64,000 nucleotides of DNA. It comes from Geothrix oryzisoli. GTDB lineage: Bacteria > Acidobacteriota > Holophagae > Holophagales > Holophagaceae. The notes under the pieces are model-generated. The model was not told where the DNA came from. It did no database searches and saw only the letters and a program-made list of their open reading frames with translations. Positions 33,330-42,074 of the stretch are shown here, piece by piece (within the stretch, counting starts at the first letter, position 1; each line of letters begins with the position of its first letter). The position numbers and the translations under genes were made by a program. The stretch lies in contig NZ_JAKZLB010000001.1 in assembly GCF_022808865.1 (NCBI RefSeq), forward strand, positions 806,001-870,000. Direction: 5' to 3'.

Positions 33330-36128
33330 TCACTTGCAGGCCAGCCAGCTGTCGCCGGTGCGGACCTCCGCCGCCAGCTTCACGCCCAGGGCGCCCAGAT
33401 CATCGGCCCCCTCCATGGCCTCCTTCAGCAGAGCCGAGGCCCGCTCCACCTCCTCCGGCGGCGCCTCCATGAGCAGCTCGTCGTGGACCTGGAGCAGCAG
33501 CCGCGCCTGAAGGCCCGAGGCCTGGAGGCTGCGGTGCAGGCGCACCATGGCCCGGCGCATCAGGTCGGCGGCGGTGCCCTGCACGATGGTGTTCACGGCC
33601 TCGCGCAGCCCCTGGGCCTGGAACTGCTTGTTGGGGCTCTCCAGCTCGGGGATCCGCCGGATGCGGCCCCAGTGCGTGCGCACCAGGCCCTCCGCCAGCG
33701 CCTTCTCCTTGGCACCCTCGATCCAGGCGGCCACCTTGGGCATGCGCTCGAAGTAGCGCTCGATGAAGGCCTTGGCCTCCTTCTGGCTGACACCGATGTT
33801 GGCGGCCAGGGCGAAGGCCCCCTGGCCATAGAGCAGGCCGAAGTTGACGGCCTTGGACGCGCTGCGCTGCTCCGAGGTGACCTGGTCCATGGGGACATTG
33901 AAGACTTCCGAGGCCGTGCGCCGATGGATGTCCTCCCCGGCGGCGAAGGCGCCCAGCAGCACCGGATCCTCGGCCAGGGCCGCCACCACCCGCAGCTCGA
34001 TCTGGCTGTAGTCGGCGTCCAGCAGGACCCAGCCGGGCTCGGGCACGAAGGCGCCCCGGATGGCGCGGCCCTCCTCGGTGCGGATGGGGATGTTCTGGAG
34101 GTTGGGATCGCTGGAGGCCAGGCGACCCGACGCCACCGCCGCCTGGTGCAGGCGCGTGTGCACGCGGCCCGTGACCGGGTTCACCATCTGCGGCAACGCC
34201 TCCACGTAGGTGCCCAGCAGCTTCACCATCTGCCGATGGCGCAGCAGTTCGCTGGCGATCTCGGCACCCTGCTTCTCGGCCAGCTCCTGGAGAACGTCCT
34301 CGTCCGTGCTGGGCGCCTTGGTCTTGCCAGTGTACTTCACGGGCTTGTAGCCCAGCTTCCCGAAGAGGATGGCCCCCAGCTGCGTGGGACTGTTCAGGTT
34401 GAAGGGCTCGCCAGCGAGCTCGAGGACGCGGGCCTCGGCGCGCTTGCGTTCGCCGTGCATGCGCACGGCGAGTTGGGAGAGGACCTCCAGGTCCAGCCGC
34501 ACGCCATGGCCTTCGAGAGCCGCCAGGGCATCCACGAGCGGAAGATCCACCTCTTCGTAGAGCCGCTTCAGCCGGTCATCCGCGAGCATGACCCGCAGCT
34601 TGTCGCAGAGCTGGAGCGCGAGATCGGCGTCCTCCGCGGCGTACTGCACGGCGTGCTCGAATTCGGCCTCGTCGAACCGCTTCTGCGCCTTGCCCTTCCC
34701 CACCACTTCCTCGAAGGCGATGGGCTTCACGTCCAGCAGGCGCACGGACAGGTCGTCCAGGTTGTGGCGGACCCCGCTTTCCAGGAGGAAGCTCAGCACC
34801 ATGCTGTCATCGGCCAGCCCCGCCACGGGCATCCCATGGCGGGCCAGCACCTGGAGGTCGTACTTGAGGTTCTGGCCGCACTTGCCCACCGCCGGATCGG
34901 CGAACAGCGGCGCCAGGACCCGCCGGGCCGCCGCAAAGGGGACATTGCGCGGATCGAGGTGCGACGCCAGCTCGGCGAAGAAGGTGGCCGCCTCGCCCCG
35001 CAGGTCCAGCAGGGACTCGGGCAGACCCGAATCCGGCAACAGCCCGGGCAGGGAACCTTCGGTATCGGCCGTGGCCGGCTTCAGATGGGCCAGCGGGACA
35101 TAGAGGCCCTCATTGGCCGCCCAGGCCAGGCTCAGGCCCACGATATGGCCCCGAGTGGGGTCGATGCTGGTGGTTTCCGTGTCGAGGCCGAAGCGGCCCG
35201 CGGCGCGGCAGGCGGCGACGGCGGCCTCCAGATCCGCCACGGTGGCCGCGGAGCGGTACTTCCGCTCGCTGCCGGCCTCCCGGGCGCTCTGCGTGAACTC
35301 CTTGGTGAGAGTCTGGAAGCCCAGGGCCTTGAAGGTCTCCCGGGCCTTCGCCTCGTCCACGCCGGGGTAGACGAGATCCTTCGGATGCAGGGGCAGCGTC
35401 AGGTCCGTCACCACGGTGACCAGGCGCCTAGTGAGGTCCAGCCATTCAGCGGCGGCCTCCAGCCCTTCGCGCTGTTTCGGCTTCAGGTCGGCCCTGGCGG
35501 CGATGACGCCATCCAGGCTGCCGTGCTTCTCCAGCAGCAGGGCCGCCCCCTTCTCGCCGATGCCGGGGACGCCCTTCACATTGTCGGAGGCGTCGCCCAC
35601 CAGGCTGAGGAAGTCCACCACCTGCTCGGGCCACACGCCCATGCGGGTCTTCACGCCCTCACGGTCGTGCCAGATCTCGCCGTCCTTGGTGTTCAGCACC
35701 TGGATCTTCAGGCCGTCGTCCACCAGCTGCAGCAGGTCCTTGTCGGGGCTGACGATGACCGCGGGCAGGCCGTGGGCGGCGGATTCGCGGGCCAGCGTGC
35801 CCATGACGTCGTCCGCCTCGTAGCCCGACAGCTCCACGATGGGGATGTTCAGGGCCTCCACCAGCTGCCGGATCATGGGGATCTGCGGGCGCAGGTCCTC
35901 CGGCATCTCCGCCCGGTTGGCCTTGTACTCCGGATAGAGCTCGTGCCGGAAGGTGGGCCCCGGCATGTCGAACACGCAGGCGATGTGCGTGGGCTGGTGC
36001 TTCTCCAGCAGCTGGAGCACCAGCCGCGTGAAGGTGTAGGCCGCGCCGTTCTTCAGCCGTGGATTGGCGAAGTAGGCCCGAAAAATGAAGGCGAAGGTGT
36101 CGATGAGGTACAGGCGGTCTTCAGACAT
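33330..36128 (-). CDS. polA: DNA polymerase I
   Basis: A 932-aa full-length enzyme with 5'-3' exonuclease, 3'-5' exonuclease and polymerase domains. The N-terminal nuclease begins LYLIDTFAFIFRAYFA. The proofreading domain looks active: DTETTS (DxE) at its start and YAAEDADLAL (YxxxD) at its end. Polymerase motif A is DADYSQIELRV, motif B RSASKAVNFGLLYGQG, motif C LQVHDELLMEAP. It acts in Okazaki fragment processing and repair. The gene lies upstream of the five-gene CoA/dehydratase operon with a 162-bp gap and no obvious terminator, so some read-through is possible. Confidence 0.97.
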   Translation of the reverse strand: MSEDRLYLIDTFAFIFRAYFANPRLKNGAAYTFTRLVLQLLEKHQPTHIACVFDMPGPTFRHELYPEYKANRAEMPEDLRPQIPMIRQLVEALNIPIVELSGYEADDVMGTLARESAAHGLPAVIVSPDKDLLQLVDDGLKIQVLNTKDGEIWHDREGVKTRMGVWPEQVVDFLSLVGDASDNVKGVPGIGEKGAALLLEKHGSLDGVIAARADLKPKQREGLEAAAEWLDLTRRLVTVVTDLTLPLHPKDLVYPGVDEAKARETFKALGFQTLTKEFTQSAREAGSERKYRSAATVADLEAAVAACRAAGRFGLDTETTSIDPTRGHIVGLSLAWAANEGLYVPLAHLKPATADTEGSLPGLLPDSGLPESLLDLRGEAATFFAELASHLDPRNVPFAAARRVLAPLFADPAVGKCGQNLKYDLQVLARHGMPVAGLADDSMVLSFLLESGVRHNLDDLSVRLLDVKPIAFEEVVGKGKAQKRFDEAEFEHAVQYAAEDADLALQLCDKLRVMLADDRLKRLYEEVDLPLVDALAALEGHGVRLDLEVLSQLAVRMHGERKRAEARVLELAGEPFNLNSPTQLGAILFGKLGYKPVKYTGKTKAPSTDEDVLQELAEKQGAEIASELLRHRQMVKLLGTYVEALPQMVNPVTGRVHTRLHQAAVASGRLASSDPNLQNIPIRTEEGRAIRGAFVPEPGWVLLDADYSQIELRVVAALAEDPVLLGAFAAGEDIHRRTASEVFNVPMDQVTSEQRSASKAVNFGLLYGQGAFALAANIGVSQKEAKAFIERYFERMPKVAAWIEGAKEKALAEGLVRTHWGRIRRIPELESPNKQFQAQGLREAVNTIVQGTAADLMRRAMVRLHRSLQASGLQARLLLQVHDELLMEAPPEEVERASALLKEAMEGADDLGALGVKLAAEVRTGDSWLACK

Positions 36129-36158
36129 GCCCTCAGTCTGGCAGGACTCGCCCCAGGG

Positions 36159-36983
36159 TCACCTCAGTCCGTAGGCGCGGCGCAGGATCGCCTCCCACCA
36201 GGACGCAGGCAGAAGCGCCTTCAGCTTGCCGGCCCAGAAGGCATCCCGACCGATGACCACGCGCCGCGGCGGGTGCTCAGCCACCAGGGCCTTCAGGAGC
36301 TTCCGGGCGCAGCGCTGGGCATCCATGGCGAAGCGCTCGCCCTGCTGCTTCCGCACCGCCAAGTAGCGGGCGAGGATGGCCTCGTAGCGCGTGCCGCGGG
36401 CCCGCTCGGGCAGGTCGCCCCAGGCCTTCGTCAGCGTCTCCCGGAATTCCGTGCGGATGGCACCGGGCTCCACCAGCACCACCGCCACCTCCCGGCCGAC
36501 CTCCAGGCGCAGGCTTTCCGCCAGGGCCACCACCGCGTGCTTGGAGGCGTTGTAGGGGCCCGCCAGGGGGATGGACAGGCGCCCCAGCATGGAGGCCACC
36601 TGGAGGATCCGCGCGCCGGGTTCCCGTCGCAGCAGGGGCAGGAAGGCGCTCGTCACCTGGTGGAGGCCGATGACATTCGTTTCGAACTGCGCGCGGAGTT
36701 CCTCCGCGCGGAGGAGTTCAAGGGGCCCTACCTGGCCGTAGCCGGCGTTGTTCACGAGGGCTTTGAGGGGCAGATCCTCACAGGCGTTGACCGCGGCGGC
36801 GATGCTGGCCGCCTCGGTCACATCCAGCGCCAGCACGCGCAGGTCCTCGCCCGGAGGCAGATCCGCCAGCGTCTCCACCCGCCGCGCCGTGGCCACCACG
36901 CCCCATCCCGCCGCGCGGCAGAGCGGCACCAGGGCCCGCCCGATACCCGTCGAACACCCTGTGATGAGGACCCAGTGACGCAT
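36159..36983 (-). CDS. short-chain dehydrogenase/reductase
   Basis: A 274-aa classical SDR with LITGCSTGIGRALVP (cofactor), NNAGYG, catalytic S in QVASMLGRLS and Y/K in YNASKHAV. The sequence TARRVETL after the second strand suggests NADP use. The C-terminal extension (AFWAGKLKALLPASWWEAILRRAYGL) is amphipathic and resembles membrane-associated SDRs acting on lipids or sterol/retinol-like substrates. It lies 30 nt upstream of polA on the same strand, so the two are probably cotranscribed. Confidence 0.85.
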   Translation of the reverse strand: MRHWVLITGCSTGIGRALVPLCRAAGWGVVATARRVETLADLPPGEDLRVLALDVTEAASIAAAVNACEDLPLKALVNNAGYGQVGPLELLRAEELRAQFETNVIGLHQVTSAFLPLLRREPGARILQVASMLGRLSIPLAGPYNASKHAVVALAESLRLEVGREVAVVLVEPGAIRTEFRETLTKAWGDLPERARGTRYEAILARYLAVRKQQGERFAMDAQRCARKLLKALVAEHPPRRVVIGRDAFWAGKLKALLPASWWEAILRRAYGLR

Positions 36984-37000
36984 CTATTCATCTTTTCACA

Positions 37001-37056
37001 TACCTGCAAAACGGGGCGCCGTCGGCGCCCCGTTTTGCAGGTACCGCCTTCGGCGG
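37001..37056. terminator. long perfect hairpin plus small hairpin between two minus-strand genes
   Basis: Positions 37001-37020 pair perfectly with 37024-37043 (20-bp stem, 3-nt loop; inner part ACGGGGCGCC with GGCGCCCCGT). A second small hairpin CCGCC-TTC-GGCGG follows at 37044-37056. The structure lies just after the stop codon of the small secreted-protein gene (minus strand) and about 20 nt upstream of the SDR start. Best read as its transcription terminator. Confidence 0.8.
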
Positions 37057-37058
37057 AA

Positions 37059-37346
37059 CTACTTCTTCTTCGCGGGGGCCTTGGCGGCGGCCTTCGACTC
37101 GATCTTGGTGGCCACCTGCTTGTAGGTGACGGTCACCTTGTCGCCGACCTTGAGCGCATCCTTCCCGGCGGTGCCGGCGTCGGTGTAGAAGCGCCAGGCT
37201 TCCTTGCCGAGGTCCAGGGTGAAGCTGTCCGGAGCCACTTCCTTCACGGTGCCGGTCTTCTGATAGCTGGCGGCCGCGGCGGCCCAGCCGAGGGCGGCGC
37301 CGAGGATGGCCGTGGCCGAAAGAACGGCGAGAGGCTTCATGCGCAT
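37059..37346 (-). CDS. small secreted protein of unknown function
   Basis: A 95-aa protein with signal peptide MRMKPLAVLSATAILGAALGWAAAA. The mature part is a small beta-domain (TGTVKEVAPDSFTLDL, VGDKVTVTYKQVATKIE) like the OB-type or DUF5666-like modules that often follow lipoprotein or secretion signals, and ends in a basic Ala/Lys tail (KAAAKAPAKKK). The start at 37346 is supported by AAGGAGAG. It lies 57 nt downstream of the ispH-ubiA fusion gene on the same strand. Function unknown. Confidence 0.75.
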   Translation of the reverse strand: MRMKPLAVLSATAILGAALGWAAAAASYQKTGTVKEVAPDSFTLDLGKEAWRFYTDAGTAGKDALKVGDKVTVTYKQVATKIESKAAAKAPAKKK

Positions 37347-37403
37347 GGGGCTCTCCTTGAAAAGGTGCCCCAAGGCTAGCAGTCCCCCATGAAAGGGCAA
37401 GAA

Positions 37404-39125
37404 CTACACGATGGCCAGCAGCCCCACCAGCCAGAAACTCAGATCCACGCTCAACTCGAAGCGATGCCTGCCGGCGGTGAACCGCTCGTGGAACAGCCAG
37501 AGGTACAGCATCGGGTAGGCGGCGCAGACGACCAGGACCAGGGCCACGGCCAGGGGGTGCCCATGCTGGCGGTTGTCGAAGGTGAGCCAGAGGGTGCCGG
37601 CCAGCAGGGTTCCCAGGAGCCCCACCAGCACCGCCTTGGTGGCCGACTTGCCCATGAGGATCGGCAGGGTCTCCTTCCCGACGATCTGGTCGTTCTGCAT
37701 GTCCCGGATCTCGTAGATCACCGTGCGGACGAAGGCCAGGACACCCACCAGGAAGACGGCTGCGAAGGCGCGGAGATCCCAGCCCCGGCCCTCCTGCCAG
37801 ACCGGCATGATGACGGCCACGGTGGCCAGCGCCAGGGATACCACCACATCCTTGGAACCCGGGATGTTCCGCAGGCTGAAGGTCCGGCCGCCCAGCGGGA
37901 AGCGCCGCTTGTAGCCCGCGCCCACCACGGAAGCGGCCAGGGCCACGGCCAGAGCCTTCCCGCCCAGGCTGGCGGCCAGCCCGAGGGTGATTGCCAGGGC
38001 CGTTCCCCCCGCCGACAGCAGGATGCGGCGGTTGCGCTCCAGGAAGCGCGCCCGGGCGGGCCCCTTGGCACCGAGGCCCAGGGGATCCAGGAAGGGGGTC
38101 AGCAGGTACATGGCCAGCACGTAGGTTCCCGCCAGCAGCGGGTAGCGCCAACCCAGGGGCAGGCCCAGCCACTTGTGCACACCGAGGGTCATGAAGGCGG
38201 CGCCCATGGCCAGCAGCGAGGAGCTGCCGAAGGCCGCCTGCAGAAAATTGCGCCAGCGGCTTGGACCGTCGCCCAGCTGCTCCAGGACGTCCACCACCTC
38301 ATCCACCAGCCAGGTGGGCGTGGAGGCGCCGGCCAGCACGCCCACGGTCTCGCGGCCGGTGAAGGCCCCGAGGTCCAGCTCCGCGGCGGTTTCCACATAC
38401 TGGACGGGCTTGCCGTAGTGGTGGGCCAGCTCGGCCAGGTGCTTGGTGTTGCTGGAGGCCTTGCCGCCCACGACGATGACGGTGTCCACGGTGCGGGCCA
38501 GGGATTTGGCCTCGTCCTGGCGCATCCAGGTGTCCTCGCAGATGGTGTTCTCGAAGACGGCATCCCCGGCGCGGGTGCGGATGTAGTCGGTGATGGCGTG
38601 GTAGTCCTTCACGGTGAAGGTGGTCTGCGCCACCACCAGCACCTTCTTGAGCTGCTCGTCCGTCAGGGCCTCGGCCTCGGCCATGTTCGCGACGATGGCC
38701 GAGCCGCTGTCCGCGAAGCTGCGGTGCGCCACGCTCTCCGCATGGCCGTGGCTGCCCAGGATCACGGTGAAGTAGCCCTTGGGGCTCCATTTCTTGATCT
38801 TGTGGTGGACCTTCGCCACCTCGGGACAGGTGGCGTTGACGATCTTCACCTCGCCCCGGGCCTGCCGCTCCTTGAGGCCGCGCAGATCCTGGATGGGGAT
38901 GCCATGGGCCCGGATGACCACCGTGCCGTTCTGCACCTGGTCCGGTGCCGCCGCCACGGCCACGCCCCGCTTGCCGATGAGCTCGAGCGCTTGAGGATTG
39001 TGGATGAGCGGTCCCAGCGTCTGCACGGTGCGGCCATCGTTGCGCACCGAGGCCTCCAGCACCGCGTCCATGGCGCGCTTGACGCCCCAGCAGAAGCCCG
39101 CGGTCTTGGCGACGATCACTTTCAT
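37404..39125 (-). CDS. ispH: IspH (HMBPP reductase) fused to a UbiA-like membrane domain
   Basis: A 573-aa protein of two parts. Residues 1-285 are a complete IspH: cluster cysteines C12 (GFCWG), C100 (NATCPE), C196 (NTICEDT), HGIP, AQTTF, SSNTKHL and GASTPTW; it makes IPP and DMAPP from HMBPP. Residues about 300-573 are a polytopic domain with roughly eight hydrophobic segments resembling UbiA prenyltransferases: YKRRFPL..., NIPGSKDVVV and the second Asp motif EIRDMQNDQIVGKETLP (D475, D479). The first NDxxD motif is not clear (LTPFLDPLGLG at that place). No stop or frameshift separates the parts; the reading frame is continuous, so this seems a true fusion. Confidence 0.85.
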   Translation of the reverse strand: MKVIVAKTAGFCWGVKRAMDAVLEASVRNDGRTVQTLGPLIHNPQALELIGKRGVAVAAAPDQVQNGTVVIRAHGIPIQDLRGLKERQARGEVKIVNATCPEVAKVHHKIKKWSPKGYFTVILGSHGHAESVAHRSFADSGSAIVANMAEAEALTDEQLKKVLVVAQTTFTVKDYHAITDYIRTRAGDAVFENTICEDTWMRQDEAKSLARTVDTVIVVGGKASSNTKHLAELAHHYGKPVQYVETAAELDLGAFTGRETVGVLAGASTPTWLVDEVVDVLEQLGDGPSRWRNFLQAAFGSSSLLAMGAAFMTLGVHKWLGLPLGWRYPLLAGTYVLAMYLLTPFLDPLGLGAKGPARARFLERNRRILLSAGGTALAITLGLAASLGGKALAVALAASVVGAGYKRRFPLGGRTFSLRNIPGSKDVVVSLALATVAVIMPVWQEGRGWDLRAFAAVFLVGVLAFVRTVIYEIRDMQNDQIVGKETLPILMGKSATKAVLVGLLGTLLAGTLWLTFDNRQHGHPLAVALVLVVCAAYPMLYLWLFHERFTAGRHRFELSVDLSFWLVGLLAIV

Positions 39126-39273
39126 GGGCGCTCCACAATTCTGACTGGTTTAGTCGGATTACCTATCATAGCGCCCGGGCCACGCCTACGCACCGTTCGA
39201 GATGAGGAAAGAGACCGATCGGGTACCCTGGCTTCCACCACGCCACCTTCACCTTCTCCTGGGACCCTTCCCC

Positions 39274-42024
39274 ATGGATTTCGCCCCCTCCGACAAGGAT
39301 CGGCCTCTGAAGGAGGACATCCGGCTCCTCGGGCGCCTGCTCGGAGACACGGTCCGGGAGCAGGAGGGTGAGGAGACCTTCCAACTCATCGAACGGATCC
39401 GGCAGAGCGGGGTGAGGTTCCGCCGCACCGCGGATGCCGCGGCGGGCGATGAGCTCAAGGCGACCCTGCGGGACCTCAGCCCCGGCCTCGCCATCCGGGT
39501 GGTCCGGGCCTTCAGCTACTTCTCCCAGCTGGCCAACCTGGCGGAGGACCAGCACCACCTGCGCCGCTCCCGGGCGCACCGCATGGAGGACACCAAGCCC
39601 CGGCCCAGCTCCCTGGACCACGCCCTGGACCGCGCCGCCGAGGCGGGACTCGACACCGGCGCCTTGCGCGCCTTCTTCGCCGGCGCCCAGGTCCGTCCGG
39701 TCCTCACCGCCCACCCCACCGAGGTGCAGCGCAAGAGCATCCTCAATGCCCAGATGGGGATCGCCCGGCTGCTGGACGAGCGGGACCGCCATGCGGCGAC
39801 GCCAAGGGAGGCGGCCCTCCGGGACGAGCAGCTGCAGCGGCAGGTGCAGCTGCTGTGGCAGACCCGGATGCTGCGCCCCCAGCAGCCCGCAGTCGCCGAC
39901 GAGGTGGCCAGCGCCCTCGCCACCTTCGACCGCACCTTTCTCCGGGAGGTCCCGGCCCTCTACGCGGACCTGGAGGACCGCCTGGGCGAAGATCCCGCCT
40001 GGGGCGACCAGGAGTTACCGCCCTTCCTCCAGATCGGCAGCTGGATCGGCGGGGACCGCGATGGCAATCCCTTCGTCACCGCCGAGGTGCTCCAGCAGAC
40101 CCTGCGGACCCAGTCGCGCACCATCCTCGGCCACCTGCTGCGGGAGACCCGCACCCTCGCGGAGGAACTCTCCCTCAGCCTGCAGGTGTCCCGGGCCTCC
40201 CAGGAGGTGCTCGAGCTGGCGGAGCGCTCCCCGGACCAGGCCGTCCGGCATGCGGACGAGGCCTACCGGCGGGCCCTCTCGCTGATCTTCGACCGGCTGT
40301 CGGCCACGCAGCAGCAGGCGCTGGCCTCCGACGGCGGACCGCTGCCCGGCTCCGCCCCGCCCTACGCGTCCCCCGCCGAACTCCAGGCGGACCTGGACCT
40401 CCTGGATCGTTCCCTGCGGACCCACGGCGGGCGGTTGCTGGCGCGGGGGCGCCTGCGGGAGCTGCGGCGGGCGGTGTCGGTGTTCGGCTTCCACCTCGCG
40501 CCCCTGGACCTGCGGCAGAGTTCCGACGCCCATGAGCGGGTGGTGGCCGAGCTGCTGGAGGCCGTGCGGCCCGGGACCAGGTACCTGGGCCTGGCCGAAG
40601 CGGAACGGGTGACCCTGCTGATGGCCGAGCTGGAGAGCCCCCGTCCCCTCGCCTCGCCCTACCTGGCCTACAGCGAGGCGGCCCAGGGCGAGCTGACCCT
40701 GTTCCGCGCCGCCGCCGAAGCCCAGCAGCGCCTGGGGCCCGAGGCGCTCCCCAGCTGCATCGTCAGCCACACCGAAGGCGTCTCCGACCTGCTGGAGGCC
40801 GCCGTGATGCTGCGGGAGGCCGGCCTCCTGCGACCAGCCGAGGACCGCCTCGACCTCAACCTCATCCCCCTCTTCGAGACCATCGAGGACCTCCAGCGCT
40901 GCGGCGAGATCCTGGATGGCCTGCTCGCCCTGCCCCTCTACCGCCGCCTGCTGGATGGCCGGGGCGGCGTGCAGGAGGTGATGCTGGGGTATTCGGACAG
41001 CAACAAGGACGGCGGCTTCCTGACCTCGCGCTGGGAGCTCTACAAGGCAGAGACCCGCCTGGTGGCAGTGGCGGCGCGCCACGGCATCCGCCTGCGGCTC
41101 TTCCACGGCCGGGGTGGGTCCGTGGGCCGCGGCGGCGGCCCCAGCTACGAGGCCATCCTGGCCCAGCCCCCCGGCGCCGTGCAGGGCCAGATCCGCCTCA
41201 CCGAGCAGGGCGAAGTGATCGCCGCCAAGTACGGCCATCCAGCCGTGGGCCGCCGCAACCTCGAGGTGCTGGTGGCGGCCACCCTGGAGGCCAGCCTCCC
41301 GGACGCGGACGGCGCGAGCCTGGATCCGCGCTTCCCGGAAGCCATGGACGCCCTGTCCGAAGCGGCCTGCCGGGCCTACCGCGACCTCGTCTACGGCACG
41401 GAGGGCTTCGAGCGGTTCTTCTGGGAATCCACCCCCATCGCCGAGATCGCCCAGCTCAACATCGGCTCCCGGCCCGCCAGCCGGAAGGCGAGCCGGGCCA
41501 TCGCCGACCTCCGTGCCATCCCCTGGGTCTTCAGCTGGAGCCAGTGCCGGCTGATGCTGCCGGGCTGGTACGGCTTCGGCTCCGCGGTGGCCGCCTTCGA
41601 GCGCGCCCGCGGCGAGGCCGGTCTGGCGCTCCTGAGGGAGATGCACGCCCGCTGGCCCACCTTCCGCAGCCTGCTGTCCAGCATGGACATGGTCCTGGCC
41701 AAGGTGGACCTGGGGATCGCCTCCCGCTATGCGGACCTGGTGGAGGACGCGGTCCTGCGGGACCGGATCTTCGAGCGCCTCCGGGCCGAGTGCGAAGCCA
41801 CCCTCCATGCCCTGAAGGCCATCACCGGGCAGCGCGAGCTGCTGGAGGACAATCCCGCCCTGAGGCGCTCCATCCAGCACCGCTTCCCCTACCTCGACCC
41901 TCTGAACCACCTCCAGGTGGAGCTGCTGCGCCGCTACCGCGCCAGCGACAGCGACGACCTCACCGTGCGCAGCATCCTCCTCACCATCAACGGCATCGCC
42001 GCGGGCCTGCGGAACAGCGGCTGA
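39274..42024 (+). CDS. ppc: phosphoenolpyruvate carboxylase
   Basis: A 916-aa enzyme fixing bicarbonate onto PEP to give oxaloacetate, an anaplerotic step. The start ATG 39274 (MDFAPSDKDRPLKED) gives the normal N-terminus. Catalytic blocks are present: LTAHPTEVQRKS (His), SWIGGDRDGNPFV, GYSDSNKDGG, FHGRGGSVGRGGGP and LTEQGEVIAAKYGHP. The C-terminus reads GLRNSG, where most bacterial enzymes end RNTG. Divergent from the ispH fusion gene, monocistronic. Confidence 0.95.
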   Translation: MDFAPSDKDRPLKEDIRLLGRLLGDTVREQEGEETFQLIERIRQSGVRFRRTADAAAGDELKATLRDLSPGLAIRVVRAFSYFSQLANLAEDQHHLRRSRAHRMEDTKPRPSSLDHALDRAAEAGLDTGALRAFFAGAQVRPVLTAHPTEVQRKSILNAQMGIARLLDERDRHAATPREAALRDEQLQRQVQLLWQTRMLRPQQPAVADEVASALATFDRTFLREVPALYADLEDRLGEDPAWGDQELPPFLQIGSWIGGDRDGNPFVTAEVLQQTLRTQSRTILGHLLRETRTLAEELSLSLQVSRASQEVLELAERSPDQAVRHADEAYRRALSLIFDRLSATQQQALASDGGPLPGSAPPYASPAELQADLDLLDRSLRTHGGRLLARGRLRELRRAVSVFGFHLAPLDLRQSSDAHERVVAELLEAVRPGTRYLGLAEAERVTLLMAELESPRPLASPYLAYSEAAQGELTLFRAAAEAQQRLGPEALPSCIVSHTEGVSDLLEAAVMLREAGLLRPAEDRLDLNLIPLFETIEDLQRCGEILDGLLALPLYRRLLDGRGGVQEVMLGYSDSNKDGGFLTSRWELYKAETRLVAVAARHGIRLRLFHGRGGSVGRGGGPSYEAILAQPPGAVQGQIRLTEQGEVIAAKYGHPAVGRRNLEVLVAATLEASLPDADGASLDPRFPEAMDALSEAACRAYRDLVYGTEGFERFFWESTPIAEIAQLNIGSRPASRKASRAIADLRAIPWVFSWSQCRLMLPGWYGFGSAVAAFERARGEAGLALLREMHARWPTFRSLLSSMDMVLAKVDLGIASRYADLVEDAVLRDRIFERLRAECEATLHALKAITGQRELLEDNPALRRSIQHRFPYLDPLNHLQVELLRRYRASDSDDLTVRSILLTINGIAAGLRNSG

Positions 42025-42074
42025 GCCCGGGCCCCGGAGCGGCGGGGCCCAGGCTCACAAAGCCTTGGAGGGGT

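Noticed and set aside
33285-37379. A 1364-codon open frame on the plus strand opposite polA and the SDR gene
   Set aside because: Its composition (runs of Gln/His/Gly/Leu/Val) is the usual antisense frame of GC-rich genes; polA on the other strand has every catalytic motif.
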